A stretch of DNA of 64,000 nucleotides. It comes from Gordonia malaquae NBRC 108250 (lineage in GTDB: Bacteria > Actinomycetota > Actinomycetes > Mycobacteriales > Mycobacteriaceae). Shown piece after piece: positions 42,824-52,081 of the stretch (position 1 is its first letter; every line of letters begins with the position of its first letter). Under the pieces are notes generated by a model. The model had not been told where the DNA came from. It did no database searches and worked only from the letters and a program-made list of their open reading frames with translations. The DNA lies in assembly GCF_000344135.1 (NCBI RefSeq), contig NZ_BAOP01000007.1:124001-188000 (forward strand). Direction: 5' to 3'. Made by a program: the position numbers and the translations under genes.

Positions 42824-44834
42824 CGACCGGAACCGGATCGGCTCCGAGAGCACCGTCGGTCTGGAAGGTCAGGTAGCTCGGCTTGTTCGGGTCGAGCACC
42901 AATTGCTGACGACGGCCGCGCGCCTTGATCAGGTCCGGCACGATCGTCAGGTAACGGGGCAGGCTGGCGGCGTAGACGTCCACCCGCAGACGATGCCCGG
43001 GCGCCAGCACTGCGTCGGTCGGGACAAGATCGATGTCGATGCGGACCGGCTCGTTCGCCGGGACCGGAAGACGCCGCTCTCTGGAGAGGTAGTGCACGGC
43101 GTCGAGAAGCACACCGTCGGGCGTGTACGTGGACCGCGAAGGATCGAGAGCACGATTCGACGAGGTCAACGCTCCATTGGTCAACACGCGGGACGTGCCG
43201 TCCGGCGCCACGTCGTTCACGGTGACCGCCCAGATGCCTTCGTGCGCGGTGGTGGCGACGTTGAGACGAAGGTTCATCTCGCCGGACAGTTGGGTCGGCT
43301 CGTCGACGGCCTCGCTGGTGAACGACAGTGCGCCGTGTTCCTGATAGCGGGCGTCGACGGAGAAGTCGTCGCCGAGGACGATCGCGGCTCCGGCAGTGAC
43401 CTGTGCCAGGTCTCGGGACCGGAATCCGCGAAGATCCGGGCGTACGTGCAGGGCGCGACGGCGATGAGCGGGTTCGGCGGACAGCCCTCCGTCGTGGCGG
43501 GTGTGCGCTGCGGTTCCGGACGAGTCCTCGGTGAGGAACAGTCTGCGCGGGGTCACTTCTGAACGAGGGAACGCGGTGCCGCACGACCACATGCCGCCCT
43601 GCTGCTCCATAGTGACCGGGCCGTAGTCCTCGACGCTGTTGTCGATGCCCTTGAGCCACTTGTCGAACCACGCGCGCTCGAGCACGTCGAGGCGAGGCGG
43701 ACGGTGCGGTGCACCGTGATCGCACCCCGGATCGAGGTGATAGCCGTCGGCGACGAGCATCTGCTTGCGACCGGGCGCCATCTGCAGCTTCTGGTAGACG
43801 CGGGTCGCGCTGCGGCCGAAGAGGTCGTGCCATCCGCCGATCGTGAATGTCGGACATTCGATGTTCTCGATGATCGGATTGCGTTCGGTGAAATACGGGT
43901 CGTCGAAGATGCGGTCGTCGCGTGCCGTCAGGAAGCCCCACATCAGGGACGGCATCTCAGACGCCGGTGACTTCACGCGATCTCGGAGCCACCGGTAGGC
44001 GTCGCCGCGCAGCAGGTCGGCCACGCCGGTCGCCGGATTCGGCAGCCACTTGAGGCCGTTGACGAGCGCCAACCACAGTGGGATGAATGCCGATGGCATT
44101 CCACCCGTGATGTAGACGTCCCGGACCACGTCTTCGCTGCCTTCGACCGCGAACACCGCCTTGAGGGCGGGCGGGCGATGGCTGGCGGCCTGCAGTGAGT
44201 TGATCGCCGAGTACGACCATCCGGTCATGCCGACGTTTCCGTCGCACCATGACCGCTTGCTGATCCAGTCGATGACCTCGATGGAGTCCTGCTGCTCTCG
44301 AGGCGAGAGGATCTCCCACTTGCCGTGCGACGAGCCGGTGCCGCGGACGTCGACGATCACCTGCACATAGCCCGAGCGGACCAGATTCCGATTGATGCCG
44401 AACACGTCCCACAGCCCGGTGCCGAATGTCCTGCCGATCCGGGACACGCCGCCGAGGGCGCCGGAGTCGGCGGTCATCGCGTTGCTCGCGGTCCGAACGG
44501 CGTTGCCGATGACCGGTGCGTGAAGACCGTGGTCGATCGCGTCGAGCACCGCGCGGTTGTACGGGTTCACGTTGAGTACGGCGGGGAACGGCGTCTTGAC
44601 CGGTGTGCCGAGGACGTTCGCCGGCCGGACGACGGTGGCGCGCAGGCGAGTGCCGTCGCTCATGTCGAGCGTGATGCTGCGGTCGATGTGGACCCGCGGG
44701 TACGGCTGACGACCGTCGACTGCCGCTCGCCATTCGCGCGCAGCGGTTCCGCCGTCGGCGTCGCGGTAGGCGGGAACACCGTTGCGGTGGAGCCCGGCGA
44801 ACTCGCCGTGGCCGGCGCTCAACTCCAGAGTCAC
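42801..44834 (-). CDS. CocE/NonD-family alpha/beta hydrolase (X-Pro dipeptidyl peptidase-like)
   Basis: A 677-residue serine hydrolase. N-terminal alpha/beta-hydrolase (about residues 50-400) with VDVRGTGSSHGKWE, nucleophile MTGWSYSAINSLQA, and candidate Asp/His in GGWHDLFGRSA and VADGYHLDPGCDHG. A C-terminal jelly-roll (about 450-670: LRLNVATTAHEGIWAVTVND) matches the X-Pro dipeptidyl-peptidase C-terminal domain. The nucleophile elbow reads GWSYSA where most relatives have GxSYxG. Possible substrates include esters and acylated glycans. GTG start at 44834 with AGAGG upstream; a GH76 glycosidase lies just upstream on the same strand. Confidence 0.87.
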   Translation of the reverse strand: MTLELSAGHGEFAGLHRNGVPAYRDADGGTAAREWRAAVDGRQPYPRVHIDRSITLDMSDGTRLRATVVRPANVLGTPVKTPFPAVLNVNPYNRAVLDAIDHGLHAPVIGNAVRTASNAMTADSGALGGVSRIGRTFGTGLWDVFGINRNLVRSGYVQVIVDVRGTGSSHGKWEILSPREQQDSIEVIDWISKRSWCDGNVGMTGWSYSAINSLQAASHRPPALKAVFAVEGSEDVVRDVYITGGMPSAFIPLWLALVNGLKWLPNPATGVADLLRGDAYRWLRDRVKSPASEMPSLMWGFLTARDDRIFDDPYFTERNPIIENIECPTFTIGGWHDLFGRSATRVYQKLQMAPGRKQMLVADGYHLDPGCDHGAPHRPPRLDVLERAWFDKWLKGIDNSVEDYGPVTMEQQGGMWSCGTAFPRSEVTPRRLFLTEDSSGTAAHTRHDGGLSAEPAHRRRALHVRPDLRGFRSRDLAQVTAGAAIVLGDDFSVDARYQEHGALSFTSEAVDEPTQLSGEMNLRLNVATTAHEGIWAVTVNDVAPDGTSRVLTNGALTSSNRALDPSRSTYTPDGVLLDAVHYLSRERRLPVPANEPVRIDIDLVPTDAVLAPGHRLRVDVYAASLPRYLTIVPDLIKARGRRQQLVLDPNKPSYLTFQTDGALGADPVPVVSALRPL

Positions 44835-44884
44835 GCTCGATCACCCTCTCGTCTGTGTCCCACATCACTCGCGAACGTCATTCC

Positions 44885-44911
44885 ATTAAAAACGAAGGCA
44901 TTCCAGATGCC
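44885..44911 (-). terminator. Weak terminator after the GH76 gene
   Basis: On the minus strand GGCAT and ATGCC pair across CTGGA and are followed by TTCGTTTTTAA. The stem is only 5 bp and begins in the stop codon. Confidence 0.35.
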
Positions 44912-46077
44912 TAATCGGGAGTGGCGTAACCGTTGTGCTCCGGTGACCGGTTCGTTACGCGTGCTGCGGCTTCGAGGAGCATCGTGGCTCCGACCTGCAC
45001 AGACATGTCTCTCTCGGGGGTCCTCGACGATGCGACCGCGCCGCCGAATTTCTGTGCCGTCGGTCCTTCGGTGGACGGCACAACGGCCTGTGTGGACCAG
45101 TCGGGGCCGAAAATCGGGAGCCCGTCGACCTCGGCGCGGTGAGTCCACGCGGCGTCGGCGCTCGCAGTGACGATCGCTGCGGCGCGGGCGCGGACGTCCG
45201 ATGCGGTGTCTGGAAGATCAGTCGCCACCAAAGCGAGGTAGCGGGCGAGGATTCCGCCGAACAGTCCGCCGTCGCCTCCGCCGGCACCGCGGATGACGCC
45301 GTCGACGGTCATGCGGTCGGACACCGCGTGGAGCAGTGCGTCGATGCGTGACAGATGGAGGGGATCGCCGCTCAGTCGATAGGCCTCGACGTCGGCGCCG
45401 AGGACGACGCCCTGGCAGTAGGTGAAGACTGCGTCGTCGAACTCGCGGGTGCCGTCGGCCCGTCGCCACAGGCCGTCGCCGATCAGACCGGACGGGAGAG
45501 TGAGGTTCTCGTGCAGCCAATTCGCCATCTCGATCGCGCGCTCGGGACGTCCGGCGCGCGCGAGAAGGATCGCGGCCGGTCCGTTCGCAGGCGCATTGAA
45601 GAAGTGATCGGTGGTCCGCCAGGGGATCCCGCCGCCGAGCTCGGGAGACCAGCCGTCGTACATGACGTCCCGAAGGGTGCGGAGCCCACGAAGATGACCC
45701 GTGCCGGTGCGGCCCGGCAGATGCCGGTCGAGGCGTTCCATCGCGAGGCCGAGCCACGCCATGTCGTCGTAGTAGTTGTTGGTCCAGCGTCCGACGTTGC
45801 GGATCCGGATGCCGCGCAGGAGCCGGACCGCGTCGGCGCCGCACCGTTCGTCATCGCGCAGGACCGCGCCGTCGACGAGGGTGTCCACCAGGTGTGCCTG
45901 CCACCAGTAGTTCCAGGACGACGTGATGCGCTGTTTGGACAGGGGCCGACCAGCGGGCGGCCATGCGACGACGCCGATCCTGGTGAACGGAACCCAGCCG
46001 CCGAGTCTGCGGAGGTGGCGGGCCCGAAGGGCCTCCTGTGCGGCGGCGGCCCGCGTCGATTCGACATCGTCGGTCAT
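44911..46077 (-). CDS. Glycoside hydrolase family 76 protein
   Basis: A 388-residue (alpha/alpha)6-barrel enzyme of GH76, the endo-alpha-1,6-mannanase family. The catalytic Asp pair is in WTNNYYDDMAWLGLAMERLD (near residue 110). Further aromatic-rich segments (WNYWWQAHLVDTLVDG, GGIPWRTTDHFFNAPANGP, EFDDAVFTYCQGVVLGA) fit the sugar-binding groove. No signal peptide is visible, so it may be cytoplasmic or leave by another route. Substrate in this lineage may be mannan or lipomannan backbone (inference). TAGGCT on the minus strand (46085-46090) ends 7 nt before the ATG. Confidence 0.88.
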   Translation of the reverse strand: MTDDVESTRAAAAQEALRARHLRRLGGWVPFTRIGVVAWPPAGRPLSKQRITSSWNYWWQAHLVDTLVDGAVLRDDERCGADAVRLLRGIRIRNVGRWTNNYYDDMAWLGLAMERLDRHLPGRTGTGHLRGLRTLRDVMYDGWSPELGGGIPWRTTDHFFNAPANGPAAILLARAGRPERAIEMANWLHENLTLPSGLIGDGLWRRADGTREFDDAVFTYCQGVVLGADVEAYRLSGDPLHLSRIDALLHAVSDRMTVDGVIRGAGGGDGGLFGGILARYLALVATDLPDTASDVRARAAAIVTASADAAWTHRAEVDGLPIFGPDWSTQAVVPSTEGPTAQKFGGAVASSRTPERDMSVQVGATMLLEAAARVTNRSPEHNGYATPD

Positions 46078-46224
46078 AGCCGTTAGCCTATTGGGCGACG
46101 CACCGAGTCCGCTCGGTGCATCAAAGTTCAACCAGAGACCGTTGGTCATCGTGGACGAGAGTCCCGATCGAAGGTCCGGCTCCGGCCGGCGACCCACGCA
46201 GGATGAACGAGGAATACCGCCGCC

Positions 46225-46364
46225 ACACTCTCGAGTTGGCTTCTGTACGCCCCGTGCCTCCTGTGCCCGGGGCGTTTTCGCTTTCTTGCGAACCAACGGA
46301 ATCTGGGTCCGATTCGACTCGGTGGAACCGGGTCGACGTGAAGTGACACGAGAGGAGGCGAAGT
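46225..46364 (+). promoter_or_regulatory. rplJ leader with candidate attenuator
   Basis: ACGCCCC (46248-46254) and GGGGCGT (46270-46276) form a hairpin followed by TTTTCG, about 90 bp before rplJ. Position suits an L10-binding leader with attenuation, but I cannot confirm the L10 consensus fold. Confidence 0.4.
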
Positions 46365-46895
46365 ATGGCTAAGGCCGAAAAGGTTTCTGCAGTCGCAGAG
46401 ATCACCGAGCAGTTCAAGGGCTCCAACGCGGCGGTCATCACGGAATTCCGTGGTCTGTCCGTCACCCAGCTGGGAACCCTGCGTCGCACGCTCGGTGAAG
46501 GTGCAACCTACTCCGTCGCCAAGAACACCCTCGTCAAGCGTGCCGCCGCAGAGGCGGGCGTGGAGGGCCTCGACGAGCTGTTCACCGGTCCGACAGCGAT
46601 CGCATTCATCGAAGGCGAGCTTCCCGAAGCTGCCAAGGCGATGAAGACGTTCGCCAAGGAGAACAAGAACCTCATCATCAAGGGTGGCTACATGGACGGC
46701 CGTGTGCTGTCCGTGGACGAGGTCGAGCGTATCGCCGATCTCGAGTCCCGCGAGGTTCTGCTGGCAAAGCTCGCCGGTGCCATGAAGGGCAACTTGGCAA
46801 AGGCTGCAGGGCTGTTCAACCAGCCTGCGTCGCAGGTCGCGCGTCTCGCCGCGGCTCTGCAGGAGAAGCAGGAGGCCTCGGGCGACGCCGCCTGA
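46365..46895 (+). CDS. rplJ: 50S ribosomal protein L10
   Basis: A 176-residue L10, the base on which L7/L12 dimers sit. N-terminal rRNA-binding half ([33 protein letters not shown]), C-terminal helix [20 protein letters not shown] for L12 binding. AGAGGAGG precedes the ATG. As in mycobacteria, rplJ-rplL is about 10 kb away from rplK-rplA. Confidence 0.98.
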   Translation: MAKAEKVSAVAEITEQFKGSNAAVITEFRGLSVTQLGTLRRTLGEGATYSVAKNTLVKRAAAEAGVEGLDELFTGPTAIAFIEGELPEAAKAMKTFAKENKNLIIKGGYMDGRVLSVDEVERIADLESREVLLAKLAGAMKGNLAKAAGLFNQPASQVARLAAALQEKQEASGDAA

Positions 46896-47002
46896 GACCT
46901 CACGCTCTCCACCCAGACCGGCGCGAGCTGGTCGAACACCCATGATCGAGCCTGCATCGCAGGCGCCCCCGCACCGGCGGGGAATTACGGAAGGACGCCA
47001 CC

Positions 47003-47389
47003 ATGGCGAAGCTCACCGCTGACGAGCTCATCGAGCAGTTCAAGGAACTGACCCTGCTGGAGCTCAGCGATTTCGTGAAGAAGTTCGAAGAGGTCTTCGA
47101 GGTCACCGCTGCTGCTCCGGTCGCCGTCGCTGCTGCCGGTGCTCCGGCTGCCGGCGCCGACGCCGCTGCTGAGCAGGACGAGTTCGACGTCGTGCTCGAG
47201 TCGGCCGGCGACAAGAAGATCCAGGTCATCAAGGTCGTCCGTGAGGTCGTCTCGGGTCTGGGCCTGAAGGAAGCCAAGGACCTCGTCGAGGGTGCTCCGA
47301 AGGCTCTCCTGGAGAAGGTCAGCAAGGACGACGCAGAGGCTGCCAAGGCCAAGCTCGAAGAGGCCGGCGCCAAGATCTCGCTCAAGTGA
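47003..47389 (+). CDS. rplL: 50S ribosomal protein L7/L12
   Basis: A 128-residue stalk protein. N-terminal dimer domain ([20 protein letters not shown]), Ala/Gly-rich hinge (about residues 36-55), C-terminal factor-binding domain [20 protein letters not shown] with [22 protein letters not shown] lies 7 nt before the ATG. Terminator follows. Confidence 0.98.
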   Translation: MAKLTADELIEQFKELTLLELSDFVKKFEEVFEVTAAAPVAVAAAGAPAAGADAAAEQDEFDVVLESAGDKKIQVIKVVREVVSGLGLKEAKDLVEGAPKALLEKVSKDDAEAAKAKLEEAGAKISLK

Positions 47390-47439
47390 TCTGATGCCGT
47401 CTTACGACGGCGCTGAGGCCGCCTAGGCGGCTTCGAATC

Positions 47440-47471
47440 GGGCCCGCAGGGACTTCCCTGCGGGCCCTTTT
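47440..47471 (+). terminator. Rho-independent terminator after rplL
   Basis: GGGCCCGCAGGGA and TCCCTGCGGGCCC form a 13-bp stem with a 2-nt loop, then TTTTC. A second small palindrome (GCCGCCTAGGCGGC) lies just upstream at about 47419. Confidence 0.93.
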
Positions 47472-47546
47472 CGTCGTATTCGGTGTCCGTAAATCCACCT
47501 ATGTGAAGTAGCGCACATCGGCGTGTCGGATCGGACCGCGTTCACT

Positions 47547-47575
47547 TTGGCCTAACCCGCTTCTTCGAGTATTCT
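47547..47575 (+). promoter_or_regulatory. Promoter of the mkl-mce operon, with long leader
   Basis: TTGGCC (47547-47552) and TATTCT (47570-47575) are spaced exactly 17 nt. Transcription from here would leave a 5' leader of about 205 nt before mkl (47472-47787 is otherwise gene-free), the longest in the window apart from rpoB, so post-transcriptional control is possible. Confidence 0.55.
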
Positions 47576-47787
47576 CAACTCACAAAACAAAAGTCACCGC
47601 TGAGTAATGGCATCACAGGGCTGGTCACCACAGTGATCCGAAGGTGTGTCATACCACGCGGTGGGTTACAGTGACCGCAGCCACAAACGGCACACCGGAG
47701 TGAGCGGGGGCTAAAGCTCGCAGGTTTCGTGTCCACGGATGGGCACAACGGAAGCCATTCGGTATCTGAAACGTCTGGAGGGACGCA

Positions 47788-49080
47788 GTGGGAGTTGAGG
47801 TCACAGTCGAGGGACTCACCAAGTCGTTCGGCTCACAGAACATTTGGCGAGATGTCAGCCTGACGCTGCCCGCGGGCGAGGTCAACGCTCTCCTGGGTCC
47901 GTCCGGTACCGGTAAGTCGGTCTTCCTGAAGACGCTCATCGGCCTCCTGCATCCCGAGCAGGGCTCCGTCATCATCGACGGCACCGACATCACCCAGTGC
48001 TCTGCCAAGGAGCTGTACGAGATCCGCAAGCTGTTCGGCGTCCTGTTCCAGGACGGCGCGCTCTTCGGCTCGATGAGTCTGTACGACAACATCGCCTTCC
48101 CGCTTCGTGAGCACACGAAGAAGAAGGAAGACGAAGTCCGCAGGATCGTCATGGAGAAGGTTGAGCTCGTCGGTCTGGCGGGCGCGGAGGACAAGCTCCC
48201 CGGCGAGATCTCCGGCGGTATGCGCAAGCGCGCCGGCCTGGCTCGCGCCCTCGTGCTCGACCCGCAGATCATCCTCTGCGACGAGCCCGACTCGGGTCTC
48301 GACCCGGTCCGCACCGCGTACATCTCGCAGCTGCTGATCGACATCAATGCGGAGATCGACGCGACGATCCTCATCGTCACGCACAACATCAACATCGCCC
48401 GCACCATCCCGGACAACATCGGCATGCTGTTCCGCAAGGAACTCGTCATGTTCGGTCCGCGTGAGCAGCTCCTCACCTCGGAGCAGCCGGTTGTGAAGCA
48501 GTTCCTCTCCGGCGACCGTTTCGGTCCCATCGGCATGTCCGAGGAGAAGGACGAGTCGGTCGCAGCCGCGGAGGCCGCGATGCAGGCCGCAGGCATCTCC
48601 GGTGGCGGTACCTCGGACGACTTCTCCGAGATCATCCCGCAGGTGCAGCCGAACCCGGGCATGCCCGTCCGCAAGGCCGCCATCCGCCACCGCGCCAACG
48701 TCCTCAACATGCTGCACACCCTCCCGGAGAATGCGCAGCACGCGATCCGCAACTCGATCGCCGAAGAGGACCGTCGTGCAGCGGAGTCGCCTGAGACGTC
48801 GACCACGCTGGTCGCGCTGTCGCAGACCGACTTCAGTGATCCGAACGCCGTCTACACCGGACTCCCGGGCGGCCCGGACGGCGTCTACGTCGCTCCGACT
48901 GACGTGCACGGCAACGCTCAGGCGAACCAGGCGACCGACGTCGTCACTCGCCCGGATCTGGCGAAGACCGCCGTCGCTCAGCCCGCGGGCGACGACGCGT
49001 TCACGCAGCCGATCGACACCTCGGCCATCGAGACGGCGATCATCGACCAGTCCAAGGGACAGGGGAGTAACCAGGCATGA
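47788..49080 (+). CDS. mceG: Mce transporter ATPase Mkl/MceG
   Basis: A 430-residue ABC ATPase that powers Mce lipid importers. Walker A GPSGTGKSV, signature ISGGMRKRAGLARAL, Walker B IILCDEPDSGLDPV, switch VTHN. The core (about 1-250) resembles MlaF. The extra C-terminal tail (about 250-430) is Ala/Asp/Thr-rich, as in mycobacterial Mkl. GTG start with GGAGGG 5 nt upstream. Here it heads the mce operon and overlaps yrbEA by 4 bases, unlike M. tuberculosis where mkl is a solitary gene. Confidence 0.93.
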   Translation: MGVEVTVEGLTKSFGSQNIWRDVSLTLPAGEVNALLGPSGTGKSVFLKTLIGLLHPEQGSVIIDGTDITQCSAKELYEIRKLFGVLFQDGALFGSMSLYDNIAFPLREHTKKKEDEVRRIVMEKVELVGLAGAEDKLPGEISGGMRKRAGLARALVLDPQIILCDEPDSGLDPVRTAYISQLLIDINAEIDATILIVTHNINIARTIPDNIGMLFRKELVMFGPREQLLTSEQPVVKQFLSGDRFGPIGMSEEKDESVAAAEAAMQAAGISGGGTSDDFSEIIPQVQPNPGMPVRKAAIRHRANVLNMLHTLPENAQHAIRNSIAEEDRRAAESPETSTTLVALSQTDFSDPNAVYTGLPGGPDGVYVAPTDVHGNAQANQATDVVTRPDLAKTAVAQPAGDDAFTQPIDTSAIETAIIDQSKGQGSNQA

Positions 49081-49883
49081 CGAGTGCCACCACGCGTGGC
49101 GTCGACAAGCTCGCGAAGGCCGGGGAGGGTGCTCTCACCCAGACCGGCAACATCGTTCAGCTGTTCGTCGACGTCGCCCGCCAGCTCTTCGTGCGGCCGT
49201 TCCAGCTGCGCGAGTTCATTCAGCAGGCCTGGTTCATCGCCAGCGTCACGATTCTGCCGACGGCGCTCATCGCGATCCCGTTCGGTGCGATCGTGTCGCT
49301 GCAGACCGGCTCGCTGATCAAGCAGCTCGGCGCTGAGGCGTACACGGGCGCGGCGAGCGTGCTCGTCGTCGTCCAACAGGGTTCGCCCCTGGTGACGTCG
49401 CTGCTTGTCGCTGGCGCCGCAGGATCGGCCGTTGCGGCCGACCTCGGTTCGCGAACCATTCGCGAAGAGATCGACGCGATGGAGGTGCTCGGAATCAATC
49501 CCGTCCAGCGCCTCGTCGTGCCACGCGTGTTGGCGATGGTCCTGGTGGCCGTCCTCCTCAACGGACTCGTCGCAGTCGTCGGCATCGGCGGCGGCTACTT
49601 CTTCAACGTGATCGTGCAGGGCGGAACGCCCGGTGCGTATCTGGCCTCGTTCGGCGCGCTCGCGCAGCTGCCGGACCTCTACATCTCGACGCTGAAGGCC
49701 GCGATCTTCGGTGTCATCGCCGGTGTCATCGCCGCCTATAAGGGCCTCAACCCCAAGGGTGGCCCGAAGGGCGTCGGCGACGCGGTGAACCAGAGCGTCG
49801 TCGTGACGTTCCTGCTCCTGTTCTTCGCGAACCTGATCATCACGGCCGTGTTCCTCCAGATCGTCCCGGCGAAGGTGAGTTAG
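49077..49883 (+). CDS. yrbEA: Mce ABC permease YrbEA
   Basis: A 268-residue MlaE/YrbE permease with about five to six helices. The family motif GxxVTSLLVAGAAGSAVAADLGSRT region appears as LVTSLLVAGAAGSAVAADLG, followed by EEIDAMEVLGINPVQRLVVP. A short amphipathic N-terminus (TQTGNIVQLFVDVARQLFV) precedes the first helix. Works as a heterodimer with the next gene in the inner membrane. ATGA overlap with mceG. Confidence 0.93.
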   Translation: MTSATTRGVDKLAKAGEGALTQTGNIVQLFVDVARQLFVRPFQLREFIQQAWFIASVTILPTALIAIPFGAIVSLQTGSLIKQLGAEAYTGAASVLVVVQQGSPLVTSLLVAGAAGSAVAADLGSRTIREEIDAMEVLGINPVQRLVVPRVLAMVLVAVLLNGLVAVVGIGGGYFFNVIVQGGTPGAYLASFGALAQLPDLYISTLKAAIFGVIAGVIAAYKGLNPKGGPKGVGDAVNQSVVVTFLLLFFANLIITAVFLQIVPAKVS

Positions 49884-49885
49884 CC

Positions 49886-50758
49886 ATGACACGTGGTGTG
49901 ACAGTCTCCAAGAGCCGCCCGGAGTACTACCTGTACGAGGCGCGCAAGCAGCTCGGCAAGCCGTTGAAGATCCTCGACGGCGCCGGCGAACAGATGTCGT
50001 TCTACGGACGCACGCTCGCGTGGATTCCGAAGACACTCATTCACTACACCCGCGAGGTGATGCGCCTCCTGGCTGAGGTCGCATTCGGTTCGGGTGGCCT
50101 CGCGGTCATCGGCGGCACCGTCGGCGTGATGGTCCTGATGTCGGGCTTCACCGGTGTCGTGGTCGGCATGCAGGGCTACGCGGCCCTCGATCAGATCGGT
50201 TCGCAGGCCTTGACCGGCTTCTTGTCGGCGTACGTCAACACCCGTGAGGTCGCGCCGCTGGTCGCGGGCCTGGCACTGTCGGCGACGGTCGGCTGCGGTT
50301 TCACCGCCCAGCTCGGCGCCATGCGCATCTCCGAGGAGATCGACGCACTCGAGGTCATGGCGGTCCCGTCCATCCCGTTCCTCGTCAGCACTCGCGTGAT
50401 CGCGGGCTTCGTCGCCGTCATCCCGCTGTACGTGCTCGGCCTGATGGCCGCGTACCTCGCGTCGCGCACCATCAACACGGTCTTCAACGGTCAGTCGACC
50501 GGTTCGTACGACCATTACTTCAACCTGTTCCTGCCACCGGCCGACGTGCTGTGGTCATTCGGCAAGGTGCTGGTATTCGCGTTCGTCATCATCCTGGTGC
50601 ACTGCTACTACGGCTACTACGCGAGCGGTGGTCCCGCAGGCGTCGGCGTGGCCGTGGGACACGCGGTGCGCGCAGCTCTGGTGCTGATCGCGGTCATGGA
50701 CTTCTTCCTGGGCCTGGCGATCTGGGGAACCACCACGTCGGTCCGAGTCGGAGGTTAG
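49886..50758 (+). CDS. yrbEB: Mce ABC permease YrbEB
   Basis: A 290-residue MlaE/YrbE permease, partner of YrbEA. Motif segment LSATVGCGFTAQLGAMRISE followed by EEIDALEVMAVPSIPFLVST. It begins 3 bases after the yrbEA stop and ends 7 bases before mceA. The C-terminus reaches GVAVGHAVRAALVLIAVMDF, as usual for the B subunit. Confidence 0.93.
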   Translation: MTRGVTVSKSRPEYYLYEARKQLGKPLKILDGAGEQMSFYGRTLAWIPKTLIHYTREVMRLLAEVAFGSGGLAVIGGTVGVMVLMSGFTGVVVGMQGYAALDQIGSQALTGFLSAYVNTREVAPLVAGLALSATVGCGFTAQLGAMRISEEIDALEVMAVPSIPFLVSTRVIAGFVAVIPLYVLGLMAAYLASRTINTVFNGQSTGSYDHYFNLFLPPADVLWSFGKVLVFAFVIILVHCYYGYYASGGPAGVGVAVGHAVRAALVLIAVMDFFLGLAIWGTTTSVRVGG

Positions 50759-50764
50759 GAAAAC

Positions 50765-52081
50765 GTGGCGACTGCAAAACGCAGGCTGCTGGGTCTGGTG
50801 TTCTTCGTCGTGGTCTTCGGACTGCTGGCGGCGTCGATTCTGAAGTTCCAGGGAACGTTCGACAAGTACACGACGGTCACCCTGCAGACCGACAACGCGG
50901 GCAACGCTCTCGCGGAGAACTCCGACGTCAAGGCGCGCGGCGTCATCGTCGGCACCGTCCGAAGCATCAAGGTGCAGCCGGGCGGCAAGGCACTCGTCGA
51001 ACTCGGGCTCGATCCCGACAAGGCCAAGGAACTGCCGCAGGGCACCACGGGCCGAGTGCTGCCGAAGACGCTGTTCGGTGAGCGCTTCGTCTCGCTGACA
51101 GTGCCGACCAACGGCCACGGATCGCTCACCGACGGTGAGACGATCAAGACTGACCCCCGTGGCAGCGCCGCAGAGGTCGAGGATCTGTTCGACGCGCTCA
51201 TGCCGGTCCTGAAGGCGATTCCGCCGCAGGACCTGAACGTGACGCTGACATCGATCTCGCAGGCCATCGGCGGCAAGGGCAAGCAGCTCGGCGGCACCAT
51301 CGACCGGCTGAACACGATCTTCAAGCGCGTCAACGCGAACATGGACGACCTGCAGGGCACGCTGCGCGGCCTCGCCTCGTTCTCGCAGACCTACTCCGAG
51401 GCGCTTCCCGACGTGATCGACGCGCTCGATTCGCTTCGCGTCACCGGCAACACGCTGGTGGAGCGCCAGGGCGACTTCAGCACGCTGATCTCGACTCTCG
51501 GCGTCGCGGCGACGGACACCACGAAGTTCCTGCGGAAGAACCGTCGCGACCTGTTGAACCTGGCGATCGACTCGGAGAAGTTCTTGGTCCCGCTCGCACG
51601 GCAGTCCCCGACGTTCACCTGCATGTTCCACAACTTCGCGACGATCGTCCCGAAGGTCGGCGACATCGTCGGCAAGGGCACCGACAATCCCGGTGTCCGC
51701 GTGAACCTGCAGTTTGTGAACCCGCGTGGACGCTACCTGCCTAATCAGGACGAGCCGCGTCTGCTGTGGCGCGACCCGCCGGCCCGCTGCTACGAGCCCG
51801 CGACCAACGGTCGCCCGTTCCCGCAGTACCCGGGCGGTGGCGTGCCGGACGGCTCGTACCAGCCGCCGTCGCGCAACGCAGGTCCGACGACGTGGCCTGA
51901 ACTGCCCCAGCCGCAGTTCAGCAGCAGCCCGTCCGGAACCGTCTACGACGACCCCGACTACGTCAAGCAGATGCAGATCGTGTACGGCGCCTCGAGCGGC
52001 GTGCAGCCTGCAGACGTCCCGACGTGGGTCACTTACATCGGTGGAGGAGCAGTGCAGGGAACCGAGGTGGCGATCAAGTGA
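50765..52081 (+). CDS. mceA: Mce family protein MceA
   Basis: A 438-residue Mce subunit: N-terminal helix (LLGLVFFVVVFGLLAASIL), MlaD domain (about residues 35-115, with LAENSDVKARGVIVGTVRSI), long helical MCE_4-type region (about 120-300) and a Pro/Tyr-rich C-terminus (YQPPSRNAGPTTWPELPQPQ). The MlaD domains of MceA-F form the hexameric lipid tunnel. GTG start at 50765. Overlaps mceB (GTGA). Confidence 0.92.
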   Translation: MATAKRRLLGLVFFVVVFGLLAASILKFQGTFDKYTTVTLQTDNAGNALAENSDVKARGVIVGTVRSIKVQPGGKALVELGLDPDKAKELPQGTTGRVLPKTLFGERFVSLTVPTNGHGSLTDGETIKTDPRGSAAEVEDLFDALMPVLKAIPPQDLNVTLTSISQAIGGKGKQLGGTIDRLNTIFKRVNANMDDLQGTLRGLASFSQTYSEALPDVIDALDSLRVTGNTLVERQGDFSTLISTLGVAATDTTKFLRKNRRDLLNLAIDSEKFLVPLARQSPTFTCMFHNFATIVPKVGDIVGKGTDNPGVRVNLQFVNPRGRYLPNQDEPRLLWRDPPARCYEPATNGRPFPQYPGGGVPDGSYQPPSRNAGPTTWPELPQPQFSSSPSGTVYDDPDYVKQMQIVYGASSGVQPADVPTWVTYIGGGAVQGTEVAIK

